A stretch of DNA of 64,000 bases, taken from assembly GCA_026709505.1 (NCBI GenBank), contig JAPOSW010000006.1:1-64000 (forward strand), given 5' to 3'. The notes below the pieces were generated by a model, which was not told the origin of the DNA, did no database searches, and saw nothing but the letters and a program-made list of their open reading frames with translations. Positions 39,685-49,877 of the stretch are shown here, piece after piece. The DNA is from Gammaproteobacteria bacterium (GTDB lineage: Bacteria; Pseudomonadota; Gammaproteobacteria; Arenicellales; Poriferihabitantaceae). Position numbers and translations under genes: made by a program. Position 1 is the first letter of the stretch, and every line of letters begins with the position of its first letter.

Positions 39685-39728
39685 TGTAAAGATGGGAAAT
39701 TGAAAAACCACGTCTGTTGAGTTAGGGG

Positions 39729-39816
39729 TGGCGGAGAGTGAGGGATTCGAACCCCCGGACCTGTTACAGTCAACGGTTTTCAAGACCGCCGCATTCGACC
39801 GCTCTGCCAACTCTCC
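39729..39816 (-). tRNA. tRNA-Ser(UGA)
   Basis: The acceptor arms GGAGAGT and ACTCTCC pair, the discriminator is G and CCA is encoded. The TPsiC arm (GGGGGTTCGAATCCCT) is present and the long variable arm is typical of serine tRNA. The anticodon loop CTTGAAA gives anticodon TGA (39780-39782, minus strand). Length 88 bases. It lies at the edge of the accessory island, a common integration point, but no attachment-site copy was found. Confidence 0.95.
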
Positions 39817-39968
39817 ATCAAGACTTCAACAATCTGTAGAATCAGGGATGCTATTATATTTATCTGTGTATCCATAGCCAAGCGTTCAAGCCGAATTTCC
39901 CTGAAAATGAAATCATCCAGCCAAATTGCTGATTGTCATGACTCAAGGCCATTGTCTGCACCTTTCAG

Positions 39969-40742
39969 ATGAACCTGCCAACAGTCCAAAGCGCCAGTTT
40001 GGCAGCACTGCCAAATATCGCACATCTCTTCACGACCCGAAATGGAGGCATATCGCAAAATGAATACGCCTCGTTGAATTGCAGTCGCTTTTCGGGAGAC
40101 CTCCCATTCAGGGTTCACGAGAATCATGGGCGGATCATCAAGGCAATGGGTTCACAAAGACTGATAAGCCTGAAACAGGTTCACGGTAAAATGGTCTTTG
40201 CAGTCGACCGCACCTGGACGGGCCGAGAGAAAGTCGAGGGAGATGGCATGGTAACCACGGATCCCGGCGTGGCTCTGGCAGTCATGGTTGCAGATTGTGC
40301 GCCCGTCCTGTTTGCCGATTCCAGAAACAGGGTAATCGGGGCAGCACATGCCGGATGGAGAGGTGCGTTATCAGGAATCACCGATAATGTAATTGAAGAG
40401 ATGTGTGCACAGGGCGCGGAACGAGGCTTGATCACTGCAGCCATTGGTCCTGCCATACAACAGGCATCTTATGAAGTTGGCCAGGAATTCATGACGCGTT
40501 TTGTGGCCTCGGATGGCTGCAGGTGCAGGCAGTTCTTTCATGTTGAAGAGGAAAGTATTTACTTTGACTTGCCGGGCTACATTGCCGGGCGCCTGGCTGA
40601 ACAAGGCATTTCGCACATCGATTGTCTGCCACACGACACATACAGCATGGAACAGGAGTTCTTCAGCTATCGGAGAAACTGCAAGCGAGGAGAAATTAAT
40701 TACGGCAGACAGACCGGAACCATTTCGCTGATTGGCGGATAA
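39969..40742 (+). CDS. pgeF: PgeF/YfiH family purine nucleoside phosphorylase (laccase domain)
   Basis: A 257-residue YfiH-type protein. The family's metal-binding set is visible: His in SLKQVHGKMVF, Cys in VADCAPVLFAD and His in GAAHAGWRGALSGI. Homologues are described as peptidoglycan editing factor and as adenosine or purine nucleoside phosphorylase; older names call it polyphenol oxidase. It starts near the tRNA on the opposite strand and ends one base before the stop of uup, which converges on it. Confidence 0.9.
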   Translation: MNLPTVQSASLAALPNIAHLFTTRNGGISQNEYASLNCSRFSGDLPFRVHENHGRIIKAMGSQRLISLKQVHGKMVFAVDRTWTGREKVEGDGMVTTDPGVALAVMVADCAPVLFADSRNRVIGAAHAGWRGALSGITDNVIEEMCAQGAERGLITAAIGPAIQQASYEVGQEFMTRFVASDGCRCRQFFHVEEESIYFDLPGYIAGRLAEQGISHIDCLPHDTYSMEQEFFSYRRNCKRGEINYGRQTGTISLIGG

Positions 40743-40743
40743 C

Positions 40744-42645
40744 TTACTTCGCGAAGCGGGCTTCAAGTTCACCCCATCTTGCATAGCAGCGTTCAATTTC
40801 CTCTTGAATCCTGGTCATCTTCTGATTGGCTGCACGGATTGCATCTTCATCTTGCTGGTAAAACTCCGGACAGGAAATTTGACCTGCCAGTTCTTCAAGC
40901 CGGGCTTCCATATCTTCAATCTGCCGGGGTAATGCGTTGAGTTCCTGTTGCTCGCGATAGGAAGGCTTGGTTTTCCTTTTTGTGGCGGAGCGAGTGGACT
41001 TATCCTTGTCCCGGTCGCTGAACAGGGCTTTTGCCAGCATGGACTGTCTGGCTTTATCGCTAGTTTGCCGCAACCAGTCGGAATAGCCGCCGGCATATTC
41101 ACGCACCAGCCCATTGCCTTCAAAGGCCAGCGTGCTGGTGACTACATTGTCAATAAATCGACGGTCGTGCGAAACCAGCAGCAGGGTACCCTGAAAATCC
41201 AGTATCAGCTCCTCAAGAAGTTCCAGGGTATCGTTATCGAGGTCGTTGGTGGGTTCGTCCATCACCAGTAGATTAAACGGCTTGCTGAAGAGCAGGGCGA
41301 GCAGTACCCGGGCCCGCTCGCCGCCTGAAAGAGAGGAAGCCGGAGAATTGGCACGGCGGGGCGTGAACAGAAAGTCGGAAAGATAGGAAATGATGTGGCG
41401 GGAACGTCCATTGATGGTGATGTGGTTTCGACCCTCGGCAACGGTATCAATCACGGTCTTCTCTGGTACAAGCATGCTGCGATATTGATCAAGCCTGGCT
41501 ATCTGAACACCTGTTCCATGCCGAACCGACCCCGAGTCAGGTTCAATATGTCCAAGCAGCAGATTCAACAGAGTGGTCTTTCCAATTCCGTTCGAGCCGA
41601 TCAGGCTGATCCTGTCGCCACGCAGAACCCGAATGGAAAACTCACGTATGATGGGTTTTTGGCAAATTTGATAGCTGATGTTTTTTGCTTCAATAACCAG
41701 GTTTCCGGATCTGGCATGATCATCGAACTCCAGTTTCAGGCCTGCCTGCCCGGTTCGCATTCTCGAGCGTTGCTTTCTGAGTTCCTCAAGACGGCGAACC
41801 CGCCCCTCGTTTCGGGACCGGCGAGCCTTGATGCCTTCGCGAATCCACTTTTCCTCCCTGGCCAGTTTTTTCATGAATTCACGGTAGCGGCGTTCGTGAA
41901 TTCCGATCTCCGACGATTTCCCCCTTCGATAGGATTCGTGGTTTCCCGGCCATTTCGTCAGTATCCCGCGATCAAGCTCGACAATATGGGTGGCGAGAGC
42001 ATCGAGAAATTGCCGGTCATGGGTCACAAATATGAGTGTTCCGGAGAATTTTCTGAGCTGCGTTTCCAGCCAGGATACGGTTTCGAAGTCGATATGGTTG
42101 GTTGGCTCATCAAGCAGAAGAATATCGGGCCTGTTGACCAGAGCCTTGGCCAACTGGGCGCGCTTTTGCCAACCGCCTGACAAGCTCGACATTGGTCTGT
42201 CACGAGGGAGCGCCAGTTTGTGAAGCATGTCGACAAGGGCAATTTCCAGTTTCCAGCCGTCGAGTTCCGTCAGTTCATTATGCAGGGACTTTGATTCGCC
42301 AAGCAGTGTTGAGTCCTTCTCCAGTGCGAGATGGACTTTTTGGTATTCTGAAAGCAGAACTCCGGCCTCGCCCAACCCTGAAGCAACATAATCATGGACA
42401 CTCATCCCGCCATCGAAGTCCGGATTCTGCTCGAGCAGCGCAATATGCTGATCCTGATTGACCTGGAGATCGCCATGATCCGGCAGAGCCTTGCCCGCGA
42501 TGATTTTAAGGAGCGTGGACTTCCCCGCACCGTTGCGGCCTATGACTCCGATCCGTTGACCCTTGTCAATCACCAGTGAAGCCTCATCAAGAAGCTGACC
42601 GTCCCCATAAGCCAGGCTCACATCACGAAGAATAATTTGGGCCAT
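40744..42645 (-). CDS. uup: ABC-F ATPase, Uup type
   Basis: A 633-residue protein with two ABC domains and no membrane segments. Domain 1: GRNGAGKSTLLKIIAG, LSGGWQKRAQLAKALV, ILLLDEPTNHIDFETV. Domain 2: GSNGIGKTTLLNLLLG, LSGGERARVLLALLF, LVMDEPTNDLDNDT. A linker rich in Arg and Lys follows domain 1 and a C-terminal coiled coil (EDMEARLEELAGQIS) marks Uup-type members, which bind branched DNA or ribosomes. The start at 42645 (MAQIILRDVSLAYG) is chosen because the upstream extension to 42843 has no homology. Confidence 0.92.
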   Translation of the reverse strand: MAQIILRDVSLAYGDGQLLDEASLVIDKGQRIGVIGRNGAGKSTLLKIIAGKALPDHGDLQVNQDQHIALLEQNPDFDGGMSVHDYVASGLGEAGVLLSEYQKVHLALEKDSTLLGESKSLHNELTELDGWKLEIALVDMLHKLALPRDRPMSSLSGGWQKRAQLAKALVNRPDILLLDEPTNHIDFETVSWLETQLRKFSGTLIFVTHDRQFLDALATHIVELDRGILTKWPGNHESYRRGKSSEIGIHERRYREFMKKLAREEKWIREGIKARRSRNEGRVRRLEELRKQRSRMRTGQAGLKLEFDDHARSGNLVIEAKNISYQICQKPIIREFSIRVLRGDRISLIGSNGIGKTTLLNLLLGHIEPDSGSVRHGTGVQIARLDQYRSMLVPEKTVIDTVAEGRNHITINGRSRHIISYLSDFLFTPRRANSPASSLSGGERARVLLALLFSKPFNLLVMDEPTNDLDNDTLELLEELILDFQGTLLLVSHDRRFIDNVVTSTLAFEGNGLVREYAGGYSDWLRQTSDKARQSMLAKALFSDRDKDKSTRSATKRKTKPSYREQQELNALPRQIEDMEARLEELAGQISCPEFYQQDEDAIRAANQKMTRIQEEIERCYARWGELEARFAK

Positions 42646-42859
42646 TTGTATGTTGCGGGTGAATCGGATGCAGTGAAGGGGGAAAGAAGTAGCGCAATAT
42701 GAATGATGAGCCGTCGGATGTTCTGCTGAGAATTTTCCTGGATGTGGTTTTTTGAAAGATTTTGATTGCGATACAATACGGCGCTTTTGCGGTTTCAGAG
42801 GCAACCCGAGAGCGAACAGCGGCCAGAAACCAAGACCTGGCATACTGAATATTACTTGA

Positions 42860-44443
42860 ATGATGAATGCTTGCGATTATACAAAGGAGATCGAAAAGCG
42901 CAGGACGTTTGCGATAGTCTCTCATCCCGATGCCGGAAAGACTACACTGACCGAGCAGTTGCTGCGCTATGGCGGCGCTATTCGTCTTGCCGGAACAGTC
43001 AAAGCCAGAAAGAGCCAGAAGTATGCAACCTCAGACTGGATGGAGCTGGAAAAGGAGCGAGGCATTTCGGTCACTTCATCAGTGATGCAGTTTCCCTACA
43101 GGGAAAGGATCGTGAATTTGCTGGATACCCCGGGCCATGCGGACTTTTCGGAAGACACCTACCGTACGCTCACTGCCGTGGACTCCGCCTTGATGGTTAT
43201 CGATATCGCAAAAGGGGTAGAGGAACGGACCATAAAGCTGATGGAGGTTTGCCGACTCCGTGATACCCCGATCATGACTTTCGTAAATAAACTCGACCGG
43301 GAGGGGCGAGATCCCGTCGAAATTCTCGATGAGATCGAGGAAGTCCTGAAAATTCGATGCGCCCCAATGACCTGGCCGATCGGCATGGGCAAATCGTTTG
43401 TCGGCATCTATCGCATCTATGATGACAGCGTGCATCTGTTTGCCGGTCGCTCAGGATTTGAGGAAGATCAAATCCTGACAGGACTGGATAGTCCGCAGGT
43501 TCTCAAGATACTCGGCGATCGTGCGGCGCCATTGAAAGAGGAACTGGAACTGGTTCAAGGCGCGAGCTATCCATTTGACAAAGAAGCCTACCTTGATGGT
43601 CAATTGACCCCGGTGTTTTTCGGGTCAGCACTGGGTTGTCAGGGAACAGAGGAGCTGATAGACAGTTTCGTGAAGCATGCCCCCTCACCGCAGCCAAGAT
43701 TGACCGAAAGCCGTCGGGTCGTGGCGAACGAGCAGAGAATGACTGGATTCGTGTTCAAGATCCAGGCCAATATGGATCCCGCCCATCACGACAGGATGGC
43801 TTTTTTGAGAATTACCTCGGGACGTTTTATCAAGGGCATGAAATTGCGGCATGTACGAACCGGCAAGGATATTGCAGTACACAATGCTCAAAATTTCATG
43901 TCGGACAAGCGGGAGCGTGCTGATGAAGCCCTGGCCGGTGACATTCTCGGACTTCACAATCATGGCGCCATTCAAATCGGCGATACCTTCACACAGGGCG
44001 AAAATCTCAAGTTCATCGGGATACCGAGCTTTGCGCCGGAGCTGTTCCGCCGCATTTCCCTGAATAATCCAATGCGTGCCAAAGCCCTGCAAAAAGGGAT
44101 ACTGCAGTTAAGTGAAGAAGGGGCAACGCAGTTCTTCAGGCCGCTTATCAGCAATGAGATAATTCTTGGCGCGGTCGGTATCCTCCAGTTTGAAGTCGTG
44201 GCCTATCGGCTCAAGGCGGAATACGATGTGGATTGTAAATTCGATGCCGGTGCGGTAGCTACAGCCCGCTGGGTCGAGTTTGCCAACCCTGCCGATGAGC
44301 CCGAATTCAGAAAGCGGAGCGAACAGTACCTTGCTATGGACGGGCGTGGCAATCTGGTCTATCTGGCCCCCAATCGAGCGAATCTTCAACTGGCCATGCA
44401 ACGCTGGCCAGAGGTCAGGTTCCAGGCAACCACGGAACTCTAG
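42860..44443 (+). CDS. prfC: Peptide chain release factor 3
   Basis: A GTPase that removes RF1 or RF2 from the ribosome after termination. The 527-residue length is standard. GTPase motifs: [18 protein letters not shown] (G1), [16 protein letters not shown] (G3), [17 protein letters not shown] (G4). The RF3-specific segment [20 protein letters not shown] is present. Two Met codons at the start are both possible. It is transcribed divergently from uup. Confidence 0.96.
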   Translation: MMNACDYTKEIEKRRTFAIVSHPDAGKTTLTEQLLRYGGAIRLAGTVKARKSQKYATSDWMELEKERGISVTSSVMQFPYRERIVNLLDTPGHADFSEDTYRTLTAVDSALMVIDIAKGVEERTIKLMEVCRLRDTPIMTFVNKLDREGRDPVEILDEIEEVLKIRCAPMTWPIGMGKSFVGIYRIYDDSVHLFAGRSGFEEDQILTGLDSPQVLKILGDRAAPLKEELELVQGASYPFDKEAYLDGQLTPVFFGSALGCQGTEELIDSFVKHAPSPQPRLTESRRVVANEQRMTGFVFKIQANMDPAHHDRMAFLRITSGRFIKGMKLRHVRTGKDIAVHNAQNFMSDKRERADEALAGDILGLHNHGAIQIGDTFTQGENLKFIGIPSFAPELFRRISLNNPMRAKALQKGILQLSEEGATQFFRPLISNEIILGAVGILQFEVVAYRLKAEYDVDCKFDAGAVATARWVEFANPADEPEFRKRSEQYLAMDGRGNLVYLAPNRANLQLAMQRWPEVRFQATTEL

Positions 44444-44614
44444 CGCCCTACGCCCCAAAAAAGCCTTGATAATCAGCGCCCAAGTACCTATATACGCTGA
44501 TTTACTGAATCAGCTCGAGAGTATTTGATGTCTATATATGTCAAAAATATGCATAATGCATGGTAGAATAATGAAAATTTTGTCTGAGTATTGGCATAAG
44601 GCTTATTCATTCCC

Positions 44615-45136
44615 ATGATTACTTTCTTCAGCAATCTGAATGCGTTCCGATTTGTTATTGGAGTAGTGCTGTCGACCTGCTTCATGGCGCTGGTGAATAC
44701 CAGTGTCGCTGATCGTCCTTCGCCTCCAATTTACTATGAATCATATGGTTCGGGCATGAGCGAAGAGCTTCGATGTCTGGCTCTGAATATTTATCACGAA
44801 GCCCGTGGCGAATCTATATCGGGACAAAAGGCTATTGCATCGGTCATCATGAATCGTGTTCGAAGCCAAAAATACCCTGACTCGATCTGCGAGGTAGTTT
44901 GGCAGCCGAAACAGTTCAGCTGGACAACCACCCATGAAAGGCATCATGTCGTCACCGATCCAAGAGCCTGGAAGATGGCGCTGATCATCGCCAACATTAC
45001 TCTGGCAGGGTATGAATATGCCCGGGTCGGAGAAGCCACTCATTATCATGCAAGCAGCGTTGATCCATATTGGGCTGCCTATGGACAGTTCGTTGTCAGG
45101 ATCGGAGATCATGTTTTTTACGAACTGGATGCGTGA
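44615..45136 (+). CDS. Cell wall hydrolase, SleB family
   Basis: A 173-residue exported protein: an N-terminal signal or anchor (RFVIGVVLSTCFMALVNTSV), then a SleB/CwlJ lysozyme-like domain from about residue 50. The catalytic glutamate is in LNIYHEARGESISGQKAIAS; further motifs are VIMNRVRSQKYPDSICEVVW and KQFSWTT. It probably cleaves peptidoglycan in the periplasm during growth. It stands alone between prfC and the nitrilase gene. Confidence 0.85.
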   Translation: MITFFSNLNAFRFVIGVVLSTCFMALVNTSVADRPSPPIYYESYGSGMSEELRCLALNIYHEARGESISGQKAIASVIMNRVRSQKYPDSICEVVWQPKQFSWTTTHERHHVVTDPRAWKMALIIANITLAGYEYARVGEATHYHASSVDPYWAAYGQFVVRIGDHVFYELDA

Positions 45137-45331
45137 TTCCGGGCATCACGATTTGGGATAGTGCCGTATGGCGTGTCTCAGAAGAAGCTCGTACCGGTAA
45201 GGCTGGTTTTTGTATTTGCCGGTTGAAGACAGTCAGACTGTCTGTCTTGGTTATGAAGTCGCTGTCCGACCCCCAAAACATCCGATGGTCACCGGGATAT
45301 AATCTCTTGCAGAATCTTATCTGACACGAAT

Positions 45332-46168
45332 ATGGTGCGTATTGCGGCAGTCCAGACCAACTCCAGTGCGAATATTAAAGACAATCTAGGCAGGATTACA
45401 ACAATCCTGGAACAATGTCGTGATGATGGTTGTGTTACGGCGGTTTTGCCGGAATGCTTTGGCCTTATGCAAAAGCATCGGCAACAGTTGATTGATAGCG
45501 CTGAAGTTTTCGAGTCCGGGCGGATACAGGATTGGCTGGCTGGCGAAAGCAGTCGTCTGGAAATGTTTTTGATCGGCGGGAGTGTACCGCTTAAATCCGA
45601 CGATCCCGCACGGGTGACCAACAGCTTGCTGGCCTACAACGACCAAGGGTCACGCATCGCCAGATACGACAAGATTTTCCTGTTTGACGTCCATCTGTCG
45701 AAAGACGAGAGCTATGCGGAATCGGACTACACAGTGGCCGGAAATCGATTGGTGGTTGTCGATACGCCCGTTGGCAAGATCGGCCTTTCAATCTGCTATG
45801 ACTTGAGATTCCCCGAGCTGTATCGAGCACTCGTTCACAATGGCGCTGAAGTTCTGGTTGTTCCATCGGCATTTGCCTACAGCACCGGTTTTGCTCACTG
45901 GACGCCTTTACTCAAGGCGAGAGCCATCGAGAACACCAGTTATTTTGTAGCACCTGCCCAGTTCGGCACTCATAACGGCAATCGGAAGACCTGGGGAAAT
46001 ACCATGATCGTAGACCCCTGGGGAAAGGTCATTGAACGACTTGAGGATGGCTGGGGATTTGTCGCAACAGACGTCAATCCTGAGGAATTGAAGGCTGTAC
46101 GAAAGCGCCTGCCTTCCTTGAAGCATCGGCGTCTTGATTTATTTCCAAGCAAACCCACTGATTCATGA
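45332..46168 (+). CDS. Nitrilase-family amidase (Nit1/NitA-like)
   Basis: A 278-residue carbon-nitrogen hydrolase. The Glu-Lys-Cys triad is in VLPECFGLM, RYDKIFLFDVHL and IGLSICYDLRFPELYRAL. These signatures fit the Nit1 branch, which hydrolyses deaminated glutathione as a metabolite-repair enzyme. The closing region (TWGNTMIVDPWGKVIERLED) also fits. Substrate is inferred from family, not from context. Confidence 0.85.
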   Translation: MVRIAAVQTNSSANIKDNLGRITTILEQCRDDGCVTAVLPECFGLMQKHRQQLIDSAEVFESGRIQDWLAGESSRLEMFLIGGSVPLKSDDPARVTNSLLAYNDQGSRIARYDKIFLFDVHLSKDESYAESDYTVAGNRLVVVDTPVGKIGLSICYDLRFPELYRALVHNGAEVLVVPSAFAYSTGFAHWTPLLKARAIENTSYFVAPAQFGTHNGNRKTWGNTMIVDPWGKVIERLEDGWGFVATDVNPEELKAVRKRLPSLKHRRLDLFPSKPTDS

Positions 46169-46298
46169 TCAAGACTGGGCTATCTCACACAGTTTTTTTG
46201 AAAGCAGTGAAATACCGACATCTGAGTGCACCAGTTTGCAAAATTCCGATCTGGTCATCTCCAATGGACGATCTGTCCATTCAATAGGGGTCGAGCCG

Positions 46299-47488
46299 TC
46301 AGAGGCCAACCCCCACCATAATCGGGGAATATCCAACATGATTTCCACGGCAGCGGAACTGGTGCCAAGGTATATCAGACATGCTGTCCGCTCGATGTCC
46401 CGGAGCCACTTGAATTGTCCTCATATCTTCCAGCAAAGCGGGGACTGCAGCTGATACCAGTCTGGAAATAGTCAGATTTTCATCACCCTCAAATCGAATT
46501 TTCGTCGTAGCATGCCCCATCGATTGTGGCATGAGTGCAGTTTTAACCGTATATTCTGAATCATTAGCCAATATGGACATCATTCCGCGTAGATACCGAA
46601 ACTGGATACTGTCGAGCAAACTCGCTTCTGAATCATGGACTCGAAGAAAAAATGCCCCTCCCGGTCATCCATTATTGACGAAAGCGATTTTTCATGCGGC
46701 TTGAAGTTCTCACCCCAGCCCTGCTTTGCTTCAAGCCCAACCCGTGCCCAGTAAAATTCATCCGGGTTGAGCAGATCAGGCGGATTACTGATATATAACT
46801 CTCCCTTGTCTGAATCATCGAAAACCTTTTCGCCTCGTAACTGTATGCCTGGAAAAGTAACAAGACCGCATTCCTGAAATCCACTGCATTTGTCATCAGG
46901 TTCATCAGGATTAAGATAGAAATAATGTGCTTGAAATCCAACGTCGCTACAGTTATCTGGTTCAACAGGAGCTTGACCCACTCTCTTCCAGCCTCTCGGC
47001 GCAATGACAATGAAATGCCCATTAGAGAGTCGGGAAGTCATCTGGCTATCCCCGGCCCATTGATTCTGAAACTTGAAGATGAGCGGTTCACTTTCAAATA
47101 GCCTAACTTTGAATGTTTTTCCATCCTTGAGCAAAACATTGACATGTCCATCAAAGAACGGGATACGACATTCGTAGTTGGTGGCGAGGTCCAGGTTTCG
47201 TTCGCCATGAAGTACAGACTCAATATTCTTCTCTGACCTTAGAATAATTGACCATCCCTGTCTCTTGGCAGATCTCCGACATGTCAATTGCAGCCTCGTG
47301 GAATTCAGAGATGTGCTGCTCCTTGAATCTGCGGAGTATGGCCTTTCACCATGCCTGCCAGAGATCTCCCTTGGTGCTTTATTTCGAGAGGACAGCTCAT
47401 TCCAGCCCATGCCGGATTTCGGCATGTCTAAATTCTCAATAGGGGTTTCCTTGCAGTTGCTGGTATTGTCCGAGTCAGAGGACTTCAA
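46299..47488 (-). pseudogene. Unknown gene split by a frameshift
   Basis: I do not recognise the product. The first part (302 codons) is hydrophilic with acidic segments (YFYLNPDEPDDKCSGFQECG, LGVGLEAKQGWGEN-like text). Near 46630 the frame continues better in a second frame (FLRVHDSEASLLDSIQFRYL, then RGMMSILANDSEYTVKTALM). The likely slip is in the T6 run of CATTTTTTCTTCG. Joined, the protein would be about 400 residues. Neighbouring genes are also decaying, so this is probably a true mutation; an assembly error in the homopolymer is possible. Confidence 0.45.
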
Positions 47489-47979
47489 TATGTCTTGAGA
47501 CTCATGCGCAATCGATGGACAACTCTTGTCTATATTGCCTTCAATTGCATGACCGGCATCTGCCCCGTGCTTTTCCTTGATGTTTTCAATGGGCCTGGCT
47601 GAAGCATGATCGCAACTGTCGGAAACATTCTGGTTAGACCTGCTTATGTAAAACCCAGGTCTTTTTTATATATATCCAAAAAACGAGTCAAGCAATCTGA
47701 ACATCACAACACGCAGAAATATCGGCTGGTATCCGTGATACTGGATTCATCGGCCATTCAAGGACTCCAGTTCAAGGACAAATACCCCTCCCTCAGACAC
47801 AAAAACAGAACCCCGCAAGCCTTGGCCGGCAACATAGGTTGCAAAATTAAGCATCACAAAGGAAACCGGAGTACGACAATATGGAAAAGTACAGGCCTGA
47901 AGTATCCGGGATCATCTGACTTCAAGTTGAACTTTACACTCTTGATCAGGTTGCCGTGGCAACCCTCAGGCCGAATGAC
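47489..47979. other. Gene-free stretch
   Basis: About 490 bases with only weak ORFs, including a plus-strand frame 47606-47983 whose translation is basic and shows no motif. I see no repeat, RNA gene or terminator. It lies between two decayed genes. Confidence 0.35.
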
Positions 47980-48325
47980 CTGATTCGATTTACATTCCTG
48001 TTCTGGCAACTCGCAGAGGGACACAAGTCTCTTGCCGAAAGGCCAGAAACCGATCATGAAGCTGGCAGGACAGGTAAATGTCTGCCTTCGAGATTCCAGA
48101 CTTGAATTTGCGCTTTTGCCATTAGCAGCATCGCATCGCAGCATCTAGAGTTTCTCTTCGATTCACGGACAGATAGCAGTAAGTCAACTCCTGCAATACT
48201 CCAGCTGATGTGACCATTTGCTCCCGGCTCAGGTTGGTCGCAAGAAAGAATTTCCGGGCCGAGGATTTTAACGGATGTTCCCGACCGACTGCATGCATGA
48301 AAACATTCATCACGACAAGGATCAT
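47980..48325 (-). pseudogene. VapC-type PIN-domain toxin, decayed
   Basis: The start MILVVMNVFMHAVGREHPLK matches PIN toxins that begin MILVDTNVFMYAVG, but the first catalytic Asp (DTN) has become VMN. The domain continues TSAGVLQELTYCYLSVNRRE, breaks after about 67 codons, and pieces of the C-terminal half (KAQIQVWNLEG; ARDLCPSASCQNRNV) appear in other frames. It overlaps the antitoxin stop by ATGA as in a normal vapBC operon. The toxin must be inactive. The right end in transcription (47980) is approximate. Confidence 0.7.
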
Positions 48326-48605
48326 GTTCTTGATCGACCCTGCTTCAAGACTGTGTCACGAACGGAAAGATACAGTTCCCGGTCAGGTTCTGGCCCACTG
48401 GTTTCAAGGCTGTCGCACTCAACGAAGAAGGTTTCAAGTTCCTCAATGGAATCAATGGGCCGGATTTAGCAGCCCTTTCAAGTCTCTCGTCAGCAACGGC
48501 ACGTAACCAGGCGCTCAATGTCATCCCCTCCTGCCTTGCCTGATAACAATACCGGTTGCGGTCTTCATCACGGAAATTATATGCATGTGTAATATTTTTA
48601 CGCAT
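48322..48605 (-). pseudogene. VapB-like antitoxin, frameshifted
   Basis: The N-terminal part (MRKNITHAYNF then GMTLSAWLRAVADERLERAA) has the length and pattern of ribbon-helix-helix-linked antitoxins found with PIN toxins. After AAKSGP a one-base loss shifts the frame; the natural continuation IDSIEELETFFVECDSLETS then reads in another frame and ends in the ATGA overlap with the toxin. The neighbouring toxin is also broken, so the whole operon is a relic. Confidence 0.65.
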
Positions 48606-48707
48606 TATGCGACTTTGCTTCAACCTGTTGTTGGTGCCCTAATACTGAAATGGAGCTATTTTGGACTTGAGTCCTCCCAGATTTCAGTAGCCAGGCGATG
48701 AAGTGGG

Positions 48708-49763
48708 CTAGTACTGCCTGGTTTGCGGCAGTGATTTCGTGAACATGCTGAACAACAGGCTCAACATTCGATCAGAACTTGCCAATCGCCCCATGATAAT
48801 CACGGTAAGCTTGACGCTGCGTCTTGTGATTTTGACTTGGCTGCCACTGCGATAACTGGGATGTGCATGAATCTTCCTAAGTGAAAGCACCGCCATGGCA
48901 AGCGCCCACAGGCAGAAGCGCCGGATTCCCTTTTCATGCCTTGGAATCAGCAAAGTGAAGCGGAGTGCATTTTCGAGATGATTGCGGGCAACCCCGATCA
49001 GCTCAATCAGTCCCTGCTGGTATCCTTGATCCGTTGTTTCAGCCGATAGCTCTGCCAGGCTGAACCCGGCATCGGCAAACACCGATCTTGGCAGCCAGCA
49101 CATGTTCCGTTTTCGATCCTCCCAGACATCCTTGAGGATGTTGGTCATCTGCAAGCCCTGTCCAAAAGATACAGCCAGTTCCTGAAGCAGTTCCTCGTTC
49201 TCGGCAACTTGCTTCGAATACTCGCAAAACAGGGCTGACAGCATTTCGCCGACAACACCGGCCACGACATAGCAATAGCGGGCCAGTTCTGGCAAATCCG
49301 CCAGGCCATCCAAGCTGGAATTTTCCTGAAACTCCACCATGCCGCGACTCATGATGCGCACACAACGCTCAAGCGCCGCCCTCTGACCCGGAGTAAAGCT
49401 GTGGGTCAATCGGATCACCCGCGGAGTATTCTCAATCAGGTCCAGCTCATCAGGGTTGGTTGAAGATTCATCCAGTGACAGCAGCGGCAGGAGTTCGTTA
49501 GCGAAGTGTTCTGCCTGCTCCTCGCCCGCTACCACCCGGATAAAGGATTCAGCGAACTGGTATTTCCTCTCAACACCCAGATATTGCTCGTCCTCGATCG
49601 TATCGGCAATTCGGCACAGCAGGTAGGCGTTGCCAACCACATCCTGCAGGGCATCCGGAAGTTGCGGAATGGTCAGCGCAAAGGTTCTTGATACCCCGAT
49701 CAGAATTCGGTTTTGATACTCAAGATCGCTCTCGGCCTGCTCTGAAGGTGGGAAATCGGTCAT
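48708..49763 (-). CDS. Squalene/phytoene synthase family enzyme
   Basis: A trans-isoprenyl diphosphate synthase (head-to-head type), about 351 residues. The first Asp-rich site is LLCRIADTIEDEQYL, the second FGQGLQMTNILKDVWEDRKR. It joins two farnesyl or geranylgeranyl diphosphates to give squalene or phytoene. Which product it makes cannot be read from the sequence; squalene for hopanoids is reasonable because no carotenoid genes are nearby. It lies 114 bases downstream of dxs on the same strand, close to genes that make its precursor. The start at 49763 (MTDFPPSEQAESDLEYQ) is preferred over 49778. Confidence 0.88.
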   Translation of the reverse strand: MTDFPPSEQAESDLEYQNRILIGVSRTFALTIPQLPDALQDVVGNAYLLCRIADTIEDEQYLGVERKYQFAESFIRVVAGEEQAEHFANELLPLLSLDESSTNPDELDLIENTPRVIRLTHSFTPGQRAALERCVRIMSRGMVEFQENSSLDGLADLPELARYCYVVAGVVGEMLSALFCEYSKQVAENEELLQELAVSFGQGLQMTNILKDVWEDRKRNMCWLPRSVFADAGFSLAELSAETTDQGYQQGLIELIGVARNHLENALRFTLLIPRHEKGIRRFCLWALAMAVLSLRKIHAHPSYRSGSQVKITRRSVKLTVIIMGRLASSDRMLSLLFSMFTKSLPQTRQY

Positions 49764-49877
49764 TCGCCTTCTCGTCAATCACGCCAGCCTTCAGGCGCAT
49801 CGGAGGCATTCCTGCCTTTCAAGTGCCATCACCTGCGGCTTCTGGCCAGTAAAGCCTTGTGCGGAGGGAGGGCTCCG

